This document shows positions 35,903 through 42,613 of a stretch of 64,000 nucleotides of DNA, piece after piece. The DNA is from an uncultured Acetatifactor sp. (GTDB lineage Bacteria; Bacillota; Clostridia; Lachnospirales; Lachnospiraceae): NCBI RefSeq assembly GCF_910585425.1, contig NZ_CAJUCP010000001.1, positions 111,957-175,956 on the forward strand, given 5' to 3'. A program made the translations under genes and the position numbers. Numbering within the stretch: position 1 is the first letter of the stretch; every line of letters starts with the position of its first letter. The notes under the pieces were generated by a model that saw only the letters and a program-made list of their open reading frames with translations, was not told where the DNA came from and ran no database searches.

Positions 35903-36030
35903 GAATATCAAAACAGCGGCTTAGCGTACGCTGGCTATTGCCGCTGTTTTGAATTCCCCTTTTACGTAGTCTATTATAAGACAAAAGCGGCTTCTTGTAA
36001 AGGGGAAGTCATCGACAAATGTTGACAATC
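35903..36030. repeat. Hairpin-bearing direct repeat, left copy, flanking hicAB-1
   Basis: It matches 36939-37062 at most positions in the same orientation: GAATATCAAA-CAGCGG, the inverse CCGCTG-TTTGAATTCCC, then CGGCTTC-TGTAAAGG and ATCGACAAAT. The first 45 bp fold as a hairpin (AAAACAGCGGC against GCCGCTGTTTT). Together the two copies bracket the first hicAB pair. Confidence 0.8.
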
Positions 36031-36198
36031 ATCCCGTTTCACAGCAGCAGCCGCAGTCCGGAACCTCTGGTCGCCAAAGCATAGAAAAACTTGTGCAACT
36101 GTCTATCAGGTTGCCCGGAAAGTTCCCGACTGTCAGCCGAGGGATTCAATGGAGCATATACACTCTGTAGAATATGCGCATATTTTATACGTACCCCA

Positions 36199-36235
36199 TT
36201 GACATGCGCATAAAAAGGGCGTATTATGCATAATA
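36199..36235 (+). promoter_or_regulatory. hicAB-1 promoter with a palindromic operator over the -10
   Basis: TTGACA at 36199-36204, 17 bases, then TATTAT at 36222-36227. The -10 begins a perfect 14-bp palindrome TATTATGCATAATA (36222-36235), and ATATGCGCATAT lies upstream at 36172-36183. A ribbon-helix-helix HicB would be expected to bind such a site, so autorepression is likely. Confidence 0.8.
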
Positions 36236-36250
36236 TGAGGAGGGCACAAT

Positions 36251-36481
36251 ATGACAGTGCGTGAGGTACTAAGGGCGCTTCGCAAAGACGGATGGTACGC
36301 CACCAATCAGGAAGGTTCCCACATAAGCCTAAAACACCCGACAAAACCCGGAAAAGTCACAGTACCAAATCACAACGGGGACTTGAAACCGGGAACCCTA
36401 AACAGCATCTACAGGCAGGGCTCAAATAACCCTACCGACTGTGGCTTTCATAGAAAGGAGCGTGCTTTATGCAGACTTTAA
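36251..36481 (+). CDS. hicA: HicA-family toxin, C-terminus apparently frameshifted
   Basis: The first 55 residues are a normal HicA mRNA interferase: VREVLRALRKDGWYATNQEGSHISLKHPTKPGKVTVP with the catalytic His24. Canonical HicA then ends in a short tail such as QAGLK. Here that tail plus a stop (Q-A-G-L-K-stop, 36412-36429) is present but in another frame, while the reading frame runs on for 20 unrelated residues into hicB. A 4-bp loss in a GGCA tandem would explain this. The toxin may be inactive or altered. GAGGAGGGCACAAT precedes the ATG. Confidence 0.85.
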   Translation: MTVREVLRALRKDGWYATNQEGSHISLKHPTKPGKVTVPNHNGDLKPGTLNSIYRQGSNNPTDCGFHRKERALCRL

Positions 36482-36882
36482 CTTATCTCGCAGTCTTTGA
36501 GCCCTCAACGGACGGCTCCTATAGCATCTACTTCCCTGATTTACCCGGATGCATCAGTGTCGGGGCTAATCTGGAAGAAGCTGCACGCATGGCGGCAGAA
36601 GCCGCAAGCCTCCATGTTTACAGCCTGGAATGTGACAACGAGGAAATTCCCACCCCATCCGTGAATCTTTCCAAAGAAGATACGGAGGGAAATGTTGTAA
36701 TGCCCGTCACAATCCATCCTGATTTATTCCGCATGAAAAAGGATAACGAGCGCGTCAAGACGAACATCACTCTCCCGGCATGGCTGAAAAGGATTGCGGA
36801 AGAGCAAAAGGTGAACTATTCCCGGCTCTTGGAAACTGCTCTGATCGATTATCTGCAAATACCTATGTCCGGCAGACGATAA
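36469..36882 (+). CDS. hicB: HicB-family antitoxin with a CopG-type C-terminus
   Basis: A 137-residue antitoxin. The N-terminal half is the degenerate RNase-H-like HicB domain (YSIYFPDLPGCISVGANLEEA); the C-terminal 45 residues are a ribbon-helix-helix DNA-binding unit (KTNITLPAWLKRIAEEQKVNYSRLLETAL). It neutralises HicA and represses its own promoter, probably at the palindrome at 36222. AGAAAGGAGCGTGCTTT precedes the ATG, which lies inside the extended reading frame of the frameshifted hicA. Confidence 0.93.
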   Translation: MQTLTYLAVFEPSTDGSYSIYFPDLPGCISVGANLEEAARMAAEAASLHVYSLECDNEEIPTPSVNLSKEDTEGNVVMPVTIHPDLFRMKKDNERVKTNITLPAWLKRIAEEQKVNYSRLLETALIDYLQIPMSGRR

Positions 36883-36938
36883 TCCCATGTATGTGAGTGG
36901 GCAATGGGGAAGCAATCTGAAATCAATCAGATCTGCCC

Positions 36939-37062
36939 GAATATCAAAGCAGCGGATTAGTCTATGCCAATGCCGCTGCTTTGAATTCCCTTTTCATGTG
37001 CCCCATTGTAAGACAGAATCGGCTTCCTGTAAAGGAAAAGCCATCGACAAATCTCGACATTC
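36939..37062. repeat. Hairpin-bearing direct repeat, right copy, flanking hicAB-1
   Basis: The partner of the repeat at 35903, about 1036 bp away. Its hairpin arms are AAAGCAGCGG and CCGCTGCTTT. It sits between the convergent ends of the two hicAB modules and may double as a two-way transcription barrier. Confidence 0.8.
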
Positions 37063-37107
37063 TTGTCGCTGATGATTCCAATCCAGCGGAGCGGACCCTT
37101 GCCCCCG

Positions 37108-37512
37108 CTATCCAAGATTGAGCCGGGACTTTAAAGCCTCCTGCAGCACTTGCGAAAAATTGATGTTCCGTTCCATAGCAGCGGCATTTAGCCATGCGGG
37201 CAAGGTGACGGTTCTATTGACCGCGCGGTTCACGTTTGCCAGCCGGACCGATGGCATATAAACATCGACCAGAACTACACGCTCGTTTTCCTTGGCCCTG
37301 ATTTCGGGCAGGGGGGTAGGGGCGGGGATTTCCTCTCCGTCTTCTTCCAGTCCGTTCAGGACGCAGCCCAGGAGCTCCCGAGCCGACAGGAATGCGTCCT
37401 CATCGCTGGTTCCGCTGGTGGCACATTTTAAGTCGGGGAAATCAATGGCGATCTCTTTTCCGGGTTCATAGGTGAAGATAGCGGGATATATATAACGGTC
37501 GGTCTTTTTCAT
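37108..37512 (-). CDS. hicB: HicB-family antitoxin, second module
   Basis: A 134-residue antitoxin with the HicB domain (RYIYPAIFTYEPGKEIAIDFPDL, SARELLGCVLNGLEEDGEEIP) and a ribbon-helix-helix tail (NRTVTLPAWLNAAAMERNINFSQVL). It is clearly different in sequence from the first HicB, so the two modules are likely to act independently. It lies 42 bp after its hicA and converges on the first module. AGGAGG precedes the ATG. Confidence 0.93.
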   Translation of the reverse strand: MKKTDRYIYPAIFTYEPGKEIAIDFPDLKCATSGTSDEDAFLSARELLGCVLNGLEEDGEEIPAPTPLPEIRAKENERVVLVDVYMPSVRLANVNRAVNRTVTLPAWLNAAAMERNINFSQVLQEALKSRLNLG

Positions 37513-37554
37513 AAAAACAACCTCCTATATGAAGAGTGTGTCAGGCAGGCAGGG

Positions 37555-37752
37555 CTAATCGAATGTCAGCCCCGACTGTTCCTCGATGCGCTTTAGCGTC
37601 GGCAGCGGGATGTCTTTATCGGGATGCTTTATCGTTGTGCGTCCCTTTTTGGTGGGGTGTTTGTATTGATGATGGCTTCCAACCACGCTTACCTCATACC
37701 ATCCATCTGCCCTAAGCATTTTGATGACTTCTCGAGATGAATAACTTTTCAT
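37555..37752 (-). CDS. hicA: HicA-family toxin, second module, intact
   Basis: A 65-residue mRNA interferase of full normal length: SSREVIKMLRADGWYEVSVVGSHHQYKHPTKKGRTTIKHPDKDIPLPTLKRIEEQSGL, with the catalytic His in GSH (residue 27). Unlike the first copy it keeps the standard C-terminus. CAGGAGGAAATAATGC precedes the ATG. Toxin-first order is typical of hicAB. Confidence 0.93.
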   Translation of the reverse strand: MKSYSSREVIKMLRADGWYEVSVVGSHHQYKHPTKKGRTTIKHPDKDIPLPTLKRIEEQSGLTFD

Positions 37753-37776
37753 GCATTATTTCCTCCTGACAGTAAT

Positions 37777-37820
37777 ATTATGATACGTGTAAAAATATTT
37801 GTCGATGGGCAAATATTTTT
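37777..37820 (-). promoter_or_regulatory. hicAB-2 promoter with an AT-rich inverted repeat
   Basis: On the minus strand TCGACA (37805-37800), a 17-base spacer and CATAAT (37782-37777). AAAAATATTTG (37791-37801) and CAAATATTTTT (37810-37820) are exact inverses spanning the -35, a likely HicB operator. The TCGACAAAT at the -35 also occurs at the ends of the repeats at 35903 and 36939. Confidence 0.7.
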
Positions 37821-37882
37821 ATGGGTGGGGAGATGTCGGGAAGGATGATTGGTGGGGTTTGCATGGGTTATTCATTAACTTT

Positions 37883-39193
37883 CTAATGAGGACATGGCAT
37901 TTTGTTGGTTATATAAAGCAAATCACCCTTCCACATATTGCCGCATTCCGAACACCTGGTGCCGTCATAAGTTTCTAGAGTACACCCTTGGCTATCTTTT
38001 TTATGTATTTGAACAACGCCAGGTACGATTTCATGTTTAGTACACGCCTCTTGCTCTTTCTTACTCGCCACCTGATGAATATGTCCATCTTTATCCACAA
38101 ATTGTTCGTTATATAGGACAGCATCCGTATATGTACCATATCCATCCTTCGCATAATCATATATCCAAAAGTTGCCGCCATCCATAGAGTCTTTCGCTAC
38201 TTCTATCATTGTCTCTTTTACATGATATATTTTAGGATATGCCAAAGCCGTCAATGAATTCAAAAATACCAAAAATGCGAAGACACCTATAGCCATCGCC
38301 TTTTCCCTATGTCCTATCTTCTTCCTCTGCCTCATCAAAGCTATCCGTCTATCAATCTCGTTACCTCCTTCTAACGCACTGCTAAATGGAATTTTCTGCT
38401 TCCCACCACTCCTGTTTCTGTCCAGCAAATCGATATATGCCTGACATTCCATATCCGTACATCCTTTAAGCACCCTCTCATCGCAAGGGGTTTCGCTTAA
38501 ATATTTTATTTCAGATTCCAGAAAGTATATCAATGGGTTGAACCAATGCAGACAGCATACAAATTCCATCAGTAGCTTCACCCATATATCCCTGCCAATA
38601 ATATGCACCATTTCATGTTTTAAAATCCAGTATAAATCTCCTTCAACATACTTCTTTTGCAAGTATATAATCGGCTTAACCGCGCCAAGTGTGAATGTCT
38701 TATTATCTACCCGCGTCCATGCAATCTCTGGCATATGCTTGAACCTAATAGTTTCCCGCAAGCCTTTCAATGTTTGTTCCAGATTTTTGTCCTCACACTT
38801 AATAGCCAGCCCATGGAATGAATGGCTCCTTTTCAAAAACTTGATTGTCCGAATAAGAAGAAATAGCATCGCTATCATAAACCATATCAATGTCATCAAC
38901 AATAATAACCTATATTCCTTTGTCTGATATGCCGCCCCTTTTGTTTCAATATTCGCAACGTCAACTACTCCATTTGCTCCCGCATTCACCTCGTCAAGCA
39001 TAAAGACACTCATAATACGCCTATATGTTCCCCCAAGCCATGCCCACGGTACTACATAAGCAAACATCACTATCATCAAAGCCCTATATTTCATGCATTG
39101 AGTAGTAGATTCCCTAAATATCCTTGCCCAAAGTAAATAGCCAATATAAAGAGCACTTCCAGCAGATGTCATCAGAAATAAGTATCCCATCAT
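37883..39193 (-). CDS. BlaR1/MecR1-like M56 membrane metalloprotease sensor with a Cys-rich outer domain
   Basis: A 436-residue protein with four helices, the zinc-protease motif HEMVH (193-197) in a cytoplasmic loop, and downstream ETPCDERV, as in BlaR1. In that family the sensor cleaves a BlaI-type repressor after sensing a ligand. The outer part after the last helix (about 320-436) is not a penicillin-binding domain. It carries AVLYNEQFVDKDGHIHQV, KHEIV, GCTLETYDGTRCSECGNMW and ends CPH, and matches the secreted protein at 39344-39739. The signal sensed is therefore probably not a beta-lactam. The ribosome site is weak (AAGAGAAAACG). Confidence 0.88.
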   Translation of the reverse strand: MMGYLFLMTSAGSALYIGYLLWARIFRESTTQCMKYRALMIVMFAYVVPWAWLGGTYRRIMSVFMLDEVNAGANGVVDVANIETKGAAYQTKEYRLLLLMTLIWFMIAMLFLLIRTIKFLKRSHSFHGLAIKCEDKNLEQTLKGLRETIRFKHMPEIAWTRVDNKTFTLGAVKPIIYLQKKYVEGDLYWILKHEMVHIIGRDIWVKLLMEFVCCLHWFNPLIYFLESEIKYLSETPCDERVLKGCTDMECQAYIDLLDRNRSGGKQKIPFSSALEGGNEIDRRIALMRQRKKIGHREKAMAIGVFAFLVFLNSLTALAYPKIYHVKETMIEVAKDSMDGGNFWIYDYAKDGYGTYTDAVLYNEQFVDKDGHIHQVASKKEQEACTKHEIVPGVVQIHKKDSQGCTLETYDGTRCSECGNMWKGDLLYITNKMPCPH

Positions 39194-39343
39194 CGTTTTC
39201 TCTTATCTTTCCACGTTTCCAATAGAATTAGCGGCCCACTAATGTATAAGCCGCCAATCCCCACTTTCTTCGTCACTATATACATATCAAAGATTTTACA
39301 TTAATCTCACAATTCTCCGATAATTAATTCCTACTTTTATACT

Positions 39344-39739
39344 CTACTTTACATTATCATGCGGACATTTTACGCTCATATCCACAGAACACAAGTCCCC
39401 TATCCAAATGGTAAAACAGTATACACACTGTGTGCTATGGTATGTTTTAACAGTACAGCCCCCCTTACCATCCTTTACATGTGTCTGATAATACCCTTCC
39501 ACAATCCTATGTCCCAGGCAAATCGTCTGCTCACTAATCCCACTCACCGGCGTAATATTCCCGTCCTCATCCACAAACTGCTCATCATACAAAATAACCG
39601 CGCCATGCTCCTCTCCGCACCCGCAGCCCGCATCATGGGGCTCCGCGGCGAATGCCGTCACGGACTCCGCCAGCATCATAAACGCAACCAGACCTGCCAC
39701 CATCGTTCTCTTCATCTTTTTCATCTTCTGTACCTTCAT
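39344..39739 (-). CDS. Small secreted Cys-rich protein homologous to the sensor's outer domain
   Basis: A 131-residue protein with a clear signal peptide (KMKRTMVAGLVAFMMLAESVTAFA, cut near AEP). The mature part has HDAGCGCGEEHGA and then a domain that lines up with the C-terminus of the M56 sensor next door: ILYDEQFVDEDGNITPV, a CLGH, EGYYQTHVKDGKGGCTVKTY, CVYCFTIWIGDL and CPH. The conserved Cys and His could bind metal or form disulfides. A free copy of a sensor domain suggests a decoy, ligand or co-sensor. No known family is recognised. Confidence 0.8.
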   Translation of the reverse strand: MKVQKMKKMKRTMVAGLVAFMMLAESVTAFAAEPHDAGCGCGEEHGAVILYDEQFVDEDGNITPVSGISEQTICLGHRIVEGYYQTHVKDGKGGCTVKTYHSTQCVYCFTIWIGDLCSVDMSVKCPHDNVK

Positions 39740-40082
39740 AGCATTTTACCCTTTCTGCTATCCGCTCACAATCCTACGTGTTCCTGCCCGCTGCCCGACC
39801 GCACTTTCGGCCTGTCAGACAGCCGTTTCCAAGTTACACCCCCTGTCGTCCATCGACCCGGGGGCTGCCGATGCCCGGCATATGCCGCACCGGCGTTTCC
39901 GCCCTCTTCCGCTATGAGGCCAGCAGGCGATGGCATCCTATAAGTTACGACAGCGCCACCGCAAGATCAGGTCGCGCCGTCCTGCCGCGATACTTGCCGA
40001 ATGCCCGGAACGGGGCATGGCCATCCGGCTATCGCAGGCATGCATGTCGGCCGGCGGCACAGCGTCCTGCCGTCCGCCCATG
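39740..40082. other. Gene-free spacer, nothing recognised
   Basis: 343 bp between the BlaI-type repressor gene and the small secreted protein gene. It is GC-richer than its surroundings. I find no start with a ribosome site, no family likeness in any frame, no hairpin with a U-tract and no repeat. Confidence 0.5.
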
Positions 40083-40451
40083 CTACTTCTTCAGCTTCTT
40101 CATCAAGCCGTCCAGCAGACGCTTGCTCTCGCTGTCGATCTCCTTATTCCCCGTAAGGGCGGCAAAGAAGTTCCCGTACTCTCCGCCATAGAAATCGTCC
40201 AGCAGCTCCTGCGTCTGTACCTGCAGCAGCTCTTCCTGGGACAGCGCCGCCTCCACATAGGCGCGCTTGCGGCTCACGATGCCCTTCTCCTCCAGGCGGA
40301 ACAGGAGCGTGTTCAGAGTCTGCCTCTTCCACTTCTTCCCTCTCTCCTTCATCTCCTCCAGGAGCTCCCTGGTCTGCATCGGCTCGGTGCGCTGCCACAG
40401 CACTTCCATGACCTCGCGCTCTGCTCCAGTTATTTTGTGATTGACCTTCAA
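40083..40451 (-). CDS. BlaI/MecI/CopY-family transcriptional repressor
   Basis: A 122-residue winged-helix repressor: ITGAEREVMEVLWQRTEPMQTRELLEEM, KRQTLNTLLFRLEEKGIVSRKRA, then a helical dimerisation tail. Family members are cut by M56 sensors such as the one at 37883-39193, which releases their targets. The start is a TTG at 40451 behind AAAAGGAGGTGAATCAATC. A dyad fitting a BlaI operator lies between its own -35 and -10, so it should repress itself. Confidence 0.93.
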   Translation of the reverse strand: MKVNHKITGAEREVMEVLWQRTEPMQTRELLEEMKERGKKWKRQTLNTLLFRLEEKGIVSRKRAYVEAALSQEELLQVQTQELLDDFYGGEYGNFFAALTGNKEIDSESKRLLDGLMKKLKK

Positions 40452-40483
40452 GATTGATTCACCTCCTTTTCCTGTACACTTCC

Positions 40484-40512
40484 ATGTTACTACATTCGAA
40501 TAGTCTTGTCAA
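40484..40512 (-). promoter_or_regulatory. Repressor promoter with BlaI-like operator in the spacer
   Basis: On the minus strand TTGACA (40512-40507), a 17-base spacer and TAACAT (40489-40484). The spacer holds ACTA-TTCGAATG-TAGT, an inverted repeat of the BlaI/MecI kind placed to block RNA polymerase. Confidence 0.75.
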
Positions 40513-40608
40513 AACATTCTTTCGAAGTTTTGCACATTTTTTGGCGCCTGCGCATCCCGGGACACGCAAGCGCCTCCTCCGGCTGCCACCCCCGCAGCCG
40601 GGCGAACA

Positions 40609-40842
40609 TCAGGGCGTGCAGACGCCGCGGTTGCGGAGGATCTGCTTCAGGCTGTTGTAAGCAACATCCAGCTCCGAATTCCGGATGCTCAGCTTCCGGT
40701 TCTCCCGGCCCAGCTCATCGTTCTCGATGTACAGCTCGCTCAGCCTCTCCTTCAGCTTTGAGATCTCCGCGTCCTTTTGCGCCATCATCACGCGCACGCT
40801 CCTTTTTCTGTTGTCGGACAGCCTCTTCAGTAATCTAGCCAA
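40609..40842 (-). CDS. Coiled-coil miniprotein, unknown
   Basis: A 77-residue, highly charged protein whose middle (about residues 20-65, AEISKLKERLSELYIENDEL onwards) has heptad spacing and should form a coiled coil. The start is a TTG at 40842 with a perfect AGGAGG seven bases before it, and a good promoter lies just upstream. I know no family. It lies between the BlaI-type repressor gene and the XRE regulator gene, and a BlaI-like dyad overlies its start region, so it may be a target of that repressor. Confidence 0.7.
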   Translation of the reverse strand: MARLLKRLSDNRKRSVRVMMAQKDAEISKLKERLSELYIENDELGRENRKLSIRNSELDVAYNSLKQILRNRGVCTP

Positions 40843-40866
40843 ATCTCTACCTCCTTAGTATATTTT

Positions 40867-40912
40867 ATTACACTTACGTAATCATTGTGCATCACTAAAC
40901 CCTTTTTGTCAA
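40867..40912 (-). promoter_or_regulatory. Promoter and possible BlaI operator of the coiled-coil gene
   Basis: On the minus strand TTGACA (40912-40907), 17 bases, CACAAT (40889-40884). Directly after the -10 comes ATTAC-GTAAGT-GTAAT (40882-40867), a dyad resembling BlaI/MecI operators. Confidence 0.65.
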
Positions 40913-40970
40913 TCCCAAATATGAAAAAAGTCAATAAATGTCGAATTTTAATTGAAAATTTCAGGAAAAC

Positions 40971-41010
40971 AAAATTGACGGCCCTGTATAAAGACAAAGC
41001 CGTCAACATT
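40971..41010 (-). terminator. Terminator after the XRE regulator gene
   Basis: TTGACGGC and GCCGTCAA pair across a 16-base loop; on the minus strand the stem is followed by TTTTGTTTT. It lies about 115 bp after the stop of the XRE gene. Confidence 0.6.
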
Positions 41011-41125
41011 TTCTCCCAAGCCTGAGCATGCTCCATCTGCCATAAACGCGCAATCGTCCCCTTGCCAGGGCGGAGTCTGGGCCTGCCCTTACCGCCCCCG
41101 GTCACGATCGGCGTCCATATCCGGC

Positions 41126-41362
41126 CTATTTGAGCAGTTCCTCATAGCTTGTCCCCAGCTCGTTCTTTATCCCCTTTAGCTGCTGCACATGTACGTGCTG
41201 CAAGCCGCGTTCGATTTTCACGAGGCACTCCCTCGTAATGGCAATTCCCTGCAGATCCAGCATACGGACCAGCTCCGTCTGCCCTATCCCCCTTGCAAGC
41301 CTGATTTCTCTGATGTTCTTCCCTATGTTTCCGTTTTTGTCCTGTTTTATCTTCTGTATCAA
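41126..41362 (-). CDS. XRE-family HTH transcriptional regulator, small
   Basis: A 78-residue single-domain Cro/CI-type regulator: GKNIREIRLARGIGQTELVRMLDLQGIAITRECLVKIERGLQHVHVQQLKGIKNELG covers the five helices. It has no partner domain. The start is probably a TTG at 41362 after AGAGGTGCGG. It stands alone between terminators, just beyond pseB; a role in controlling the glycan genes is possible but not shown. Confidence 0.85.
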   Translation of the reverse strand: MIQKIKQDKNGNIGKNIREIRLARGIGQTELVRMLDLQGIAITRECLVKIERGLQHVHVQQLKGIKNELGTSYEELLK

Positions 41363-41523
41363 AACCGCACCTCTGCTCTGCTCTGCACCATTTCTGGTCC
41401 ATTTTTTCTTTTATTTTACCCCTTAACCGGGAAGCAATGGGACTCATATGGGTCCTATTTACGCAAAAGTTTGCCAGGAAACATAATCTTTTATCGATTC
41501 TCGTCCTGAAAAAGCACAGAATA

Positions 41524-41551
41524 AGAAAAAGGCGGTCATCTGCCGCCTTTG
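41524..41551 (-). terminator. Terminator after pseB
   Basis: On the minus strand AAAGGCGG-cagatga-CCGCCTTT followed by TTCTT. It lies 13 bp past the pseB stop, so the recombinase-pseB operon ends here. Confidence 0.85.
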
Positions 41552-41563
41552 AATCACAACCTG

Positions 41564-42556
41564 TCACTCAAATCGTACTGTTTCCAAAAGCTTTCGGATG
41601 TCCTCTACGCTAAGCCACTCTGTATTTTTACCTGAGCTATAGGAAAAACCTTCCGGCACCTTTCTGCCCGTAGGAACTACCCGGCGCCTCTCATCCCAGA
41701 CTATCTGAGGGTATACGATGAAATGTCTGTCATACTCATAGGTATGCATGGAATCTTCCGCAGCCACCATGACCTCATGCAGCTTCTCCCCTTCGCGGAT
41801 GCCCACCTCAGGCATCTCGCATCCGGGCAGCATGGCCTGCGCCAGATCTGTCACTTTGAAGGAAGGAATCTTCGAAATGAAGGTCTCCCCCCCTTTGGCC
41901 TCCTCAAAGGCCTTAATCACCAGCTCCACGCCCTGCCGGAGGCTGATCCAGAAACGGGTCATGCGGTAATCCGTGATGGGCAGACGCGTCCCGCCGTTCT
42001 GGATGATGTCATGGAAGAGTGGGATGACGGACCCCCTGCTCCCCGCCACATTGCCGTAGCGCACCACGGAAAAGCAGATGTCCTGGCTTCCGGCATAGGC
42101 GTTGGCCGCTATGAACAGCTTGTCCGACACCAGCTTGGTCCCCCCGTAGAGATTGACAGGGTTCACCGCCTTGTCCGTGGACAGGGCCACCACCTTCTTC
42201 ACGCCGCTGTCCAGCGCCGCATCGATGACGTTCTGGGCGCCGCCCACGTTGGTCTTGATGGCCTCCGCGGGGTTGTACTCACAGGCGGGCACCTGCTTGA
42301 GGGCTGCCGCATGCACCACATAATCCACCCCTTTGAAAGCCCGCAGGAGCCTCTCCCTGTCCCGCACATCGCCGATAAAGAACCGCAGCTTCGAGGCATG
42401 CTCCTTGAACTCGTTCTGCATGATATACTGTTTGAATTCATCCCGGGAATAGATGACGATCCTCTTCGGGCTGTAGTGCTCCAGGACATATTTCGTAAAC
42501 GCCTTGCCGAAGCTTCCCGTTCCGCCCGTAATCAGAATTGATTTATCATTTAACAT
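41564..42556 (-). CDS. pseB: UDP-GlcNAc 4,6-dehydratase (inverting) PseB
   Basis: A 330-residue short-chain dehydrogenase for the first step of pseudaminic acid synthesis. NAD-binding ITGGTGSFGKAFTKYVLEHY, IVIYSRDEFKQ, FFIGDVRDRERL, VHAAALKQVPACEYNPAEAIKTN, STDKAVNPVNLYGGTK with the active-site region, and RYGNVAGSRGSVIPLF are all typical of PseB/FlaA1. The start at 42556 is behind AAAGAGGACAGT; an ATG 17 codons earlier lacks a site. It is cotranscribed with a tyrosine recombinase and not with the other pse genes. Confidence 0.95.
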   Translation of the reverse strand: MLNDKSILITGGTGSFGKAFTKYVLEHYSPKRIVIYSRDEFKQYIMQNEFKEHASKLRFFIGDVRDRERLLRAFKGVDYVVHAAALKQVPACEYNPAEAIKTNVGGAQNVIDAALDSGVKKVVALSTDKAVNPVNLYGGTKLVSDKLFIAANAYAGSQDICFSVVRYGNVAGSRGSVIPLFHDIIQNGGTRLPITDYRMTRFWISLRQGVELVIKAFEEAKGGETFISKIPSFKVTDLAQAMLPGCEMPEVGIREGEKLHEVMVAAEDSMHTYEYDRHFIVYPQIVWDERRRVVPTGRKVPEGFSYSSGKNTEWLSVEDIRKLLETVRFE

Positions 42557-42613
42557 ACTGTCCTCTTTCCGTATGGCTGAACTTATTTGTGTATACTGCC
42601 ATATCATAACATA

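Noticed and set aside
35613..35984. 123-codon minus-strand frame in the glf upstream region
   Set aside because: It crosses the glf promoter and the hairpin at 35773 and has no motif or ribosome site.
37883..39193. Beta-lactam resistance sensor (BlaR1 proper)
   Set aside because: The M56 part fits, but the outer domain is not a penicillin-binding fold, and no beta-lactamase or PBP2a gene is nearby.
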